Shown: piece after piece, positions 43,942 to 49,341 of the stretch
Layout of the letters: each line of letters begins with the position of its first letter
How positions within the stretch are numbered: the first letter of the stretch is position 1
NCBI GenBank assembly: GCA_023391695.1
Contig: JAEWAK010000053.1
Coordinates: 1-49,341, forward strand
Direction of reading: 5' to 3'
Origin: Bacillota bacterium
GTDB lineage: Bacteria; Bacillota; Clostridia; Lachnospirales; Lachnospiraceae
DNA length: 49,341 nt
Notes under the pieces: generated by a model
The model's database searches: none
What the model was told of the DNA's origin: nothing
What the model saw: only the letters and a program-made list of their open reading frames with translations
Made by a program: the position numbers and the translations under genes

Positions 43942-45300
43942 TTATTTAGTACACATATTGCAGTGCCCGGAGCACTCCCAGATTTTATCCGCGGTTTCTG
44001 CCCAGTTATCTGAAACCTTATGGCATTTGGCTGCAAGGTTATGTACATTTTCAGGGTCCTGTAAGTCGGTGGAATGTGCCCCTGATTCTTCCACCATTCT
44101 GGGAAGCTCCGTCGGATTATCAAGCAAAGGGCAGGGGCGCAGATGATTTTCATTAAAGGGCTGCCCTTTGCGGTAGGCTTTAAATAAAGGAGAGTTAAGG
44201 GCTTCTAATAATGTCTTTTCTCTGATATTGGAATCGGAATAATGGATAAAAGCACAAGGCTCCATATCTCCGTTGGCATTGATATGCAGGTATCTTCTTC
44301 CTCCTGCCAGACAGCCTTGTGCGTACTCACCATCATTCCAGAAATCCAAAGTAAAGATCGGCTTTGTTTCCCTGAAAGTCCGGATCTGATGATACATAAA
44401 TTCACGCTGCTCCGCATTTACCATAAGCTCTGGAACCGCCTCGTTGCCAATCGGCATGTAGGTGAAGAACCAGCAGAATTTTGCTCCCCAGGCTATCATC
44501 TGGTCAAAATATTCTTCCGACCCAATCATGTCAACATTTTTACTGGTATAGCAACAGGAAATACCAAAGGGAAGTTTCTTTTCCTTTAAAATCCTCATTG
44601 CTCTCTCTACTTTTTTAAAGGTACCGCTGCCGCGCCGGTAATCCGTATCTTGTTCGAATCCCTCTACGCTGATGGCAGGTATAAAATTCTTTACCCGCAG
44701 CATTTCGTCTGCAAAGGCCTCGTCAATTAAAGTTCCGTTGGTAAATGCCGTAAACTGGCAATCCGGATGTGCTTCACATAACCGGATCAAATCTCCTTTT
44801 CTCACCAAAGGTTCCCCGCCCGAATAAAGGAAAAAATAAGTTCCCAGTTCATTCGCCTGGTTGATGATATCATCAAGTTCTTCATAAGTCATATTCAGCT
44901 TATTCCCGTATTCTGCAGCCCAGCAGCCGGTACACTGCAGATTACAGGCTGAAGTAGGGTCCATTAAAATTGCCCAGGGAACATTGCAATCTAATTTTTC
45001 CTCCAGCTTCCTCTGTCTGGGATAGCCTAACATACTGGCATTAATAAGAAAATTTTTAAAGGTTGCCTGTAAAACCATAGAATCAATGTCGTTATACAGG
45101 CTCATAATATATTGATGCCAGGTATTTTCCGGGTCATCCACTATAGTGTGAAAAAATTCCCTCTGAGGCTTCCAATTCCCTGCAATATCAAACTCATCAG
45201 CCCATTTCATTAATTTGGGCAGATTTTCTTTCGGATTTCCTGCAATATAACCAAATGCTTTTTCAAGTACGTATGCGCTTGCTTTCTCTTTTAAATTCAA
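43942..45300 (-). CDS. Radical SAM/SPASM protein
   Basis: This is a 452-residue enzyme with CxxxCxxC at C119, C123, C126 (SACNLQCTGCWAAEYG), which should hold the SAM-cleaving 4Fe-4S cluster. Later cysteines (DMEPCAFIHYSD, RPCPLL, WECSGHCNMC) fit a SPASM-type region with extra clusters. The N-terminal 110 residues are an alpha-helical extension. Such enzymes modify peptides or lipids; no precursor is obvious besides the 37-residue peptide. It is the first gene behind box I. Confidence 0.9.
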   Translation of the reverse strand: MNLKEKASAYVLEKAFGYIAGNPKENLPKLMKWADEFDIAGNWKPQREFFHTIVDDPENTWHQYIMSLYNDIDSMVLQATFKNFLINASMLGYPRQRKLEEKLDCNVPWAILMDPTSACNLQCTGCWAAEYGNKLNMTYEELDDIINQANELGTYFFLYSGGEPLVRKGDLIRLCEAHPDCQFTAFTNGTLIDEAFADEMLRVKNFIPAISVEGFEQDTDYRRGSGTFKKVERAMRILKEKKLPFGISCCYTSKNVDMIGSEEYFDQMIAWGAKFCWFFTYMPIGNEAVPELMVNAEQREFMYHQIRTFRETKPIFTLDFWNDGEYAQGCLAGGRRYLHINANGDMEPCAFIHYSDSNIREKTLLEALNSPLFKAYRKGQPFNENHLRPCPLLDNPTELPRMVEESGAHSTDLQDPENVHNLAAKCHKVSDNWAETADKIWECSGHCNMCTK

Positions 45301-45356
45301 GTCTTTTCCCTCCGTGTGATAAATTTAATGAATTCGTAGTTTCCTTTTATGCTTTT

Positions 45357-45405
45357 ATTATAAATTTCAGATGTTTGAAAATTGTCAGAAAATTGTTTCT
45401 GGTAT
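45357..45405 (-). promoter_or_regulatory. Triple 11-bp direct-repeat promoter (copy I)
   Basis: Units ATACCAGAAAC, AATTTTCTGAC and AATTTTCAAAC, then exactly 10 bp, then a perfect TATAAT. It serves the radical SAM-PlsY-peptide-amidase-transporter operon. Confidence 0.8.
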
Positions 45406-45570
45406 ATTAATATTGGCAGCTTTGATCCGTTCTTTTTAGAACTCTAATGAACTATTTAATCAAAACATTGGAAAGGAAACCTTCTATAATAAAACTTCAA
45501 TTAGAATTAATTCATGAAACAGCCGAAAATAAGTAATCTGATCGACTGTTTCCGTGAGTGATAAATACAC

Positions 45571-45648
45571 TTATCCTTTTTTCTTTTTTACAATTGCAGC
45601 AGCTGCAACTACAATTACTCCAACAACTACAACAGCAATCTTTACCAT
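45571..45648 (-). CDS. 25-residue hydrophobic membrane peptide
   Basis: An ATG at 45648, seven bases after GGAGG, opens a 25-codon frame: a Val/Ala-rich helix (VKIAVVVVGVIVVAAAAIV) with a strongly basic end (KKKKG). Box G lies about 45 bp upstream. It resembles the peptide at 35590 closely in size and charge pattern. Confidence 0.72.
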   Translation of the reverse strand: MVKIAVVVVGVIVVAAAAIVKKKKG

Positions 45649-45690
45649 AATGATTTCCTCCTTTGCATTATTTGTCTTACTGATGCAGCC

Positions 45691-45739
45691 ATCTTACTAA
45701 AAAAACATTTCTGAATTACTTATAAAGTGTTTGAAAAAT
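45691..45739 (-). promoter_or_regulatory. Triple 11-bp direct-repeat promoter (copy G)
   Basis: Units ATTTTTCAAAC, ACTTTATAAGT and AATTCAGAAAT, then 10 bp, then TAAGAT (imperfect -10). It serves the 25-residue peptide gene. Confidence 0.62.
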
Positions 45740-45780
45740 ATTATTTATTTCACGATATTCATATCCCCAAATCTTCCCAC

Positions 45781-46083
45781 TCATAGAATACTGGCAAACC
45801 ACTTTGAGAATAAATACCATTCATTCTTGATTTTGCTAAGCCTTTCTTCTCCTTTTTCTTTTATTATATATATCTTCCGGTTACGTCCATTTAAGACTTC
45901 GCTGCTGGCGCTGATATACCCCTTACTGCATAGCTTATGTAGCATCTGGTAGATAGCGGACTCAGATATTGCTATACCGCCGTTTATTTTCTTGTATATT
46001 TTATAGCCATGAATTCCGTCCTTTTTCTCACTAACAGCTGAAAGTACGACACCCTCCAGCAGTATACTGCTTCCCATAAACAT
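45781..46083 (-). CDS. PadR-family transcriptional regulator
   Basis: This is a 100-residue winged-helix protein (ILLEGVVLSAVSEKKDGIHG, YKIYKKINGGIAISESAIYQ, MLHKLCSKGYI). ATG 46083 behind GGGAGGAG is the right start; a longer frame upstream lacks a ribosome site. It lies behind box H and may tune part of the regulon. PadR proteins often respond to membrane-active or phenolic compounds. Confidence 0.88.
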   Translation of the reverse strand: MFMGSSILLEGVVLSAVSEKKDGIHGYKIYKKINGGIAISESAIYQMLHKLCSKGYISASSEVLNGRNRKIYIIKEKGEERLSKIKNEWYLFSKWFASIL

Positions 46084-46210
46084 TATTTCTCCTCCCTGTT
46101 TTTCCAGATTTTCGTTATGGTTAATTAAGTTATTCGTATAAACCATATACGACAATGTTTTTACCTCTGGTAAAATATACTGAGTTTTATGGAACAAATT
46201 TTACTGTTTG

Positions 46211-46259
46211 ATTATGATACAGGGATATTTCTAAATTGTCAGAGAAATATTTACAAAAT
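46211..46259 (-). promoter_or_regulatory. Triple 11-bp direct-repeat promoter (copy H)
   Basis: Units ATTTTGTAAAT, ATTTCTCTGAC and AATTTAGAAAT, then exactly 10 bp, then CATAAT. It serves the PadR gene. Confidence 0.75.
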
Positions 46260-46316
46260 GTTAATATGCATTTTTAATAAAAATACTTCCGGCTTCCTAT
46301 TGTTATAACCAACAAA

Positions 46317-46357
46317 AAGTCCGGCATAACGGTAAGTTATATTACCGCGCCGGACTT
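46317..46357 (-). terminator. Terminator after the chemoreceptor gene
   Basis: AAGTCCGGC and GCCGGACTT (9 bp) enclose an inner CGGTAA/TTACCG stem, and TTTTTG follows on the minus strand, 45 bp after the stop. Confidence 0.8.
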
Positions 46358-46401
46358 CTAATAGATAAAATCAGCTCATATAGTTTTTATGTACAGTACT
46401 T

Positions 46402-47871
46402 TTATAAACCGGCTTTCTGCCTGGTTTCCGTTAAATCCCTTAATTTGATTCCCGAATTACTGATATTCCTAATGGAATCATAAATAACATCAATGCTGTC
46501 ATTTTGCTCCTCCGTTATTGCAAACATCTCTTCTGTATTTTCAGTGTGCTTTGCTGAAATGTTTGATATGGTTTCCGATTGTCCCCGTATTTCTTTAAAA
46601 ATAGAGCTTACCGTTTCTGTCATTTCAAATTCTTTCTCTATATATAAATCAATATTAGTGAATGCTGTTTTTATATTTTCAAAGCTGTTTAAAACTTCAT
46701 TTGTAATCAATTCTCCTTCTTTCACCGCAGAAGTCCCTTGTCCTGCTTTTTCAAAAACAAGCTCTGTCTTTGCCTGGATGTCATTTATAATACTGTCAAT
46801 ATGTCTTACCGTATTTGTGCTTTGCTCTGCAAGTTTTTTAATCTCACTTGCAACAACAGAAAATCCCGCCCCTGCTTCTCCTGCTCTGGATGCCTCGATA
46901 CTTGCATTTAGCGCAAGAAGATTGGTCTGTGCTGCTATCTGATTAATTGCCGAAAGAAAATTATTTACTTCCATCATGCTCTGATTCAAAACCTCCACAG
47001 TTTCAAGTGATTCCTGTACTGTGGTATTTATTATTTTCATTTGCATTCCCATCTGGTTTATCCGCACTGAATTCTGTTTTACGATCTGGCTGGTATCCTG
47101 AGAAGTTTTAGACATATCTCTAGACAGATCGTTGATTTCCGTCATTTGCTCATCGGCTCTGTTCATCATATCACTAATATGGGTGATACTATGGGACTGA
47201 TTTACAACGCCTTCCGTTACATTTTTAATGCTGACAGCCATCGTGTTGCTGATGTCTTTTAATGTGCTGATATCCTTATCACAATTTATGATATCATAGC
47301 TTAGAGAAGCCGTATTATCCTGTATAACATTTACTATGTTGTCCATCTCCTCCAGAAGTTTTTTTGCTTCTGCCTCATTCTTGTTTGATAACTGGATTAA
47401 TCCGGCACTACGGCTGCAAACAAAATATAATACAATTTCAGTTAACCCGACAAAAGCCAGTGTAACAAGCAGATTTGCATCAAATTTATGTGCGTTGGAA
47501 TAATAGATAATAACATAGGAAATAACATAAAGGTTTCCCATACTGTATAACAGAGTTTTATTCAGATACAAAGACAAGATACATAAAACAACCATTATCA
47601 GCATACCGGAGATACTGCTACCTATATAGGGTATTGTAAAGGTTAACATTGACAGTAGTAATATCGCCGTTGCCAGCATTGGTTTTTTCTTCCTTACTAC
47701 CAAAACAGTCGCTATAAAAAGTTCCAAAAAAAGAGAACCTACAACTTCCGGTCTGACCTGTTTTGCCAAAAGTAAAAATACAGAAATAATAAGAACAGTT
47801 CCCATCAAAACATTAATAATTTTATTTACCTTTACCATATTGTTTTTCACAAAAGCATCTTGCATAATCAT
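46402..47871 (-). CDS. Methyl-accepting chemotaxis protein without extracellular sensor
   Basis: This is a 489-residue protein. About six membrane helices fill residues 12-165 with only short loops, followed directly by a cytoplasmic coiled-coil signalling domain. The hairpin tip region carries the family signature (AAQTNLLALNASIEASRAGE, AGAGFSVVASEIKKLAEQS). No HAMP or ligand-binding domain is seen, so it may sense a membrane state or energy. No other chemotaxis gene is in the window. Confidence 0.88.
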   Translation of the reverse strand: MIMQDAFVKNNMVKVNKIINVLMGTVLIISVFLLLAKQVRPEVVGSLFLELFIATVLVVRKKKPMLATAILLLSMLTFTIPYIGSSISGMLIMVVLCILSLYLNKTLLYSMGNLYVISYVIIYYSNAHKFDANLLVTLAFVGLTEIVLYFVCSRSAGLIQLSNKNEAEAKKLLEEMDNIVNVIQDNTASLSYDIINCDKDISTLKDISNTMAVSIKNVTEGVVNQSHSITHISDMMNRADEQMTEINDLSRDMSKTSQDTSQIVKQNSVRINQMGMQMKIINTTVQESLETVEVLNQSMMEVNNFLSAINQIAAQTNLLALNASIEASRAGEAGAGFSVVASEIKKLAEQSTNTVRHIDSIINDIQAKTELVFEKAGQGTSAVKEGELITNEVLNSFENIKTAFTNIDLYIEKEFEMTETVSSIFKEIRGQSETISNISAKHTENTEEMFAITEEQNDSIDVIYDSIRNISNSGIKLRDLTETRQKAGL

Positions 47872-47945
47872 TTCCTCCTGATAGCTAATATTTTTTTCCG
47901 ATAAGTATTTTTTTGCAACCTATATTACAATATACACTCTCACCA

Positions 47946-48131
47946 TTAACAGACTATCGAATACCACTGTCCCATTTCAGTAATATATAGAGTTTTCATA
48001 TACGTAAAGGATGTAAGAGAACTTATAGTAAAGATTGCTTTTGTCAAAATAGAAGCCACAATTTCCGCAAGATACTTTTGTAAATATCTCCAAACGGTCT
48101 TCATGCATACCTGCAAAGAAGCATTTAACAT
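47946..48131 (-). CDS. Possible small protein behind box N
   Basis: A 61-codon frame (MLNASLQVCMKTVWRYLQKY onwards) begins near the predicted transcription start of box N. It has no clear ribosome site, and a second overlapping frame (48162 start, with CGNCGF) is equally open. I cannot tell whether either is translated. The alternative is that this is the leader of the chemoreceptor gene. Confidence 0.25.
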   Translation of the reverse strand: MLNASLQVCMKTVWRYLQKYLAEIVASILTKAIFTISSLTSFTYMKTLYITEMGQWYSIVC

Positions 48132-48164
48132 TGTACTTATTCTTGATACAGTGATAATACATAT

Positions 48165-48213
48165 TTTATATTTATATAGTGTTTATTAATTGTTTAAGAA
48201 ATGTTAATATGAT
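48165..48213 (-). promoter_or_regulatory. Triple 11-bp direct-repeat promoter (copy N)
   Basis: Units ATCATATTAAC, ATTTCTTAAAC and AATTAATAAAC, then exactly 10 bp, then TATAAA. The first gene behind it is either a small uncertain frame or the chemoreceptor, 290 bp away. Confidence 0.7.
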
Positions 48214-48302
48214 TTTTATCGCTTCCAATCTTTCAAGAACAAGACTTTTTAAATTGTCTGGCTGAATAGATAAAATATTTTCTCCATAAATGATAAAATC
48301 AA

Positions 48303-48339
48303 AACAGCTTCACTGACATCTGCTGTCAGTGAAGCTGTT
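48303..48339 (-). terminator. Terminator after the DUF4153-like gene
   Basis: Sixteen-base arms (AACAGCTTCACTGACA / TGTCAGTGAAGCTGTT) pair perfectly around a 5-nt loop; TTTTGATTTT follows on the minus strand. It lies about 50 bp after the stop at 48388. Confidence 0.85.
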
Positions 48340-48387
48340 AACGTTGATAAGTTCGTAATTGCTCTTCTTTTTAATAACCATCCCTTA

Positions 48388-49341
48388 CTACTTAAGCTTA
48401 ACCAGAATATTGATATCCGCCTGCCGACTATTTCCATCTTGCCAGATATTAATATTAATTGATTCAGCAATAACAGTTATAACTGCTCTCTCATTTTCTT
48501 TTGTAAAGGTTACATCTAAAGTCTCCAATTCTTTGTTTCCATTTTCATCTTCAAACTTTTTGTACAAATCACTTAAAGGAAAGCGTATAACCTCTTGCTC
48601 CCTATCTTTTAACAGAATATCCTGCTGATCCGCAGAGGAATTCACCAAGTTTAGCGTATATGCTTTTCCATCAATTTCGTAGTTGTTTAATACTGTATCA
48701 ACATTTTTATCATAGACATATAATCGAGTCATGAAATCATAACCTGCAACGGATATTGGTGAAGATTGTTTCCTCATGACTGTAATATAATCGTTGATCT
48801 TCCCCTGATCATCAACTGAATACTCTGGAAAACCAAATGTTTTTTCAAAATCATTATTAGTTTTATCATAGTGCCTTAACCAATTGATTTCCTTCGTATA
48901 TTCCAATCTTGAAAGATATTGAACCGAACTTCTAATAGTCTCCATATCTTGTTTTGGAATGTCCGCATTGGGAATAATCTTGTCATCCTCTAACATGTAA
49001 TTACGCTCCAGAGCATTAACTAAACGACTGATTTGATTAGCTCTACTAACAGAGAAAGCATTCACAAACGGTAATATAGATATAAGGGATAGAATGATAA
49101 TAACCGGAGCAATAATACCATTGCTTTGAACTGGTTTTATACAAAACCAAATGCTTGCAAGGATTGCAAACACCCCAAACATAATAACATAATACCTTCC
49201 ATAGCTAATTCCAGCCTCTTGAATCTTCAAGAGAGAGGAAATTGTTTGAAACAATACTACCAGAAGTAAAACCTTAGGAAATATCAGCCTAAAATACTTG
49301 GTGACCGCATTCATTACCGTACTTGCCAGTAAATAAACGAT
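48388..49341 (-). CDS. DUF4153-like membrane protein, 5' end cut by window edge
   Basis: The frame is open to the right edge (IVYLLASTV precedes the ATG at 49314), so at least the N-terminal half is missing. The visible 317 codons hold three or four membrane helices with FPKVLLLVVLFQTISSLLKI and GISYGRYYVIMFGVFAIL, typical of the DUF4153 core. A soluble extracellular domain of about 200 residues follows. The function of the family is unknown. Confidence 0.75.
   Translation of the reverse strand: MVYLLASTVMNAVTKYFRLIFPKVLLLVVLFQTISSLLKIQEAGISYGRYYVIMFGVFAILASIWFCIKPVQSNGIIAPVIIILSLISILPFVNAFSVSRANQISRLVNALERNYMLEDDKIIPNADIPKQDMETIRSSVQYLSRLEYTKEINWLRHYDKTNNDFEKTFGFPEYSVDDQGKINDYITVMRKQSSPISVAGYDFMTRLYVYDKNVDTVLNNYEIDGKAYTLNLVNSSADQQDILLKDREQEVIRFPLSDLYKKFEDENGNKELETLDVTFTKENERAVITVIAESININIWQDGNSRQADINILVKLK

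Noticed and set aside
46084..46197. N-terminal extension of the PadR protein
   Set aside because: There is no ribosome site at 46197, whereas GGGAGGAG fits ATG 46083, and the PadR fold begins there.
1..49341. CRISPR array, rRNA or tRNA genes, integrase or prophage
   Set aside because: I looked for regular spacer-repeat patterns, rRNA cores, tRNA-like cloverleaf ends and phage structural genes and saw none.

Overview
The window looks like chromosomal DNA of a low-GC, Gram-positive, anaerobic Clostridia member (Lachnospiraceae or Clostridium-like). Reasons: AT-rich spacers, strong AGGAGG-type ribosome sites, secreted chitinase and arabinofuranosidase with PT linkers, a Firmicutes-type kdpFABC-kdpDE locus, and DegV, PlsY, AI-2E and TetR/PadR families. 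Every gene I can support lies on the minus strand. Open frames on the plus strand look like shadows. I see no rRNA, tRNA or CRISPR.

Layout. (1) 1-4559: two secreted polysaccharide hydrolases, a GH43 enzyme cut by the left edge and a GH18 chitinase, sharing a chitin-binding module. (2) 4560-6088: a 1.5-kb graveyard with a transposase remnant, the 3' end of a group II intron (domains V and VI) and a repeat that recurs at 24.4 kb. (3) 6089-17687: kdpFABC, then kdpD-kdpE, then a second truncated kdpD-like/kdpE-like pair and a TPR protein. A 29-residue KdpF and a four-box putative operator are visible. (4) 18.0-22.6 kb: a broken alpha/beta hydrolase, a Ca2+/Na+ exchanger behind an attenuator-like leader, and a TetR-controlled ABC exporter with a perfect operator palindrome. 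(5) 22.6-25.6 kb: mostly non-coding, with gene remnants and large hairpins. (6) 25.1-48.2 kb: an accessory region of membrane proteins, tiny hydrophobic peptides, phospholipid enzymes (two PlsY, one cardiolipin synthase), a radical SAM/SPASM protein, oxidoreductases and a two-component system. (7) The right edge cuts a DUF4153-like membrane protein.

The main discovery candidate is in region 6. At least thirteen minus-strand promoters, and two weaker copies, share one architecture. Three direct repeats of about 11 bp (each ending AAAC or AAAT, roughly ATTTnnTAAAC) sit head to tail, then 10 bp, then a -10-like hexamer. This is what an OmpR/PhoB-family activator would use. One copy precedes the operon encoding a CDF-like membrane protein, an OmpR-family response regulator and a histidine kinase with almost no extracellular loop, so that pair is the obvious candidate controller. 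The genes behind the boxes suggest a membrane- or envelope-stress regulon: three paralogous two-TM proteins of unknown function, tiny membrane peptides, PlsY, cardiolipin synthase, an AI-2E-type transporter, a papain-like amidase, a radical SAM protein and a PadR regulator. The boxes are read directly from sequence. The link to this kinase/regulator pair and the stress role are inference.

The spacers also hold decayed fragments of recognisable genes (CBS-domain protein, alpha/beta hydrolase, Na+-translocating decarboxylase beta subunit, DHA2-type MFS transporter, S-adenosylmethionine synthetase), which suggests ongoing genome reduction or rearrangement.
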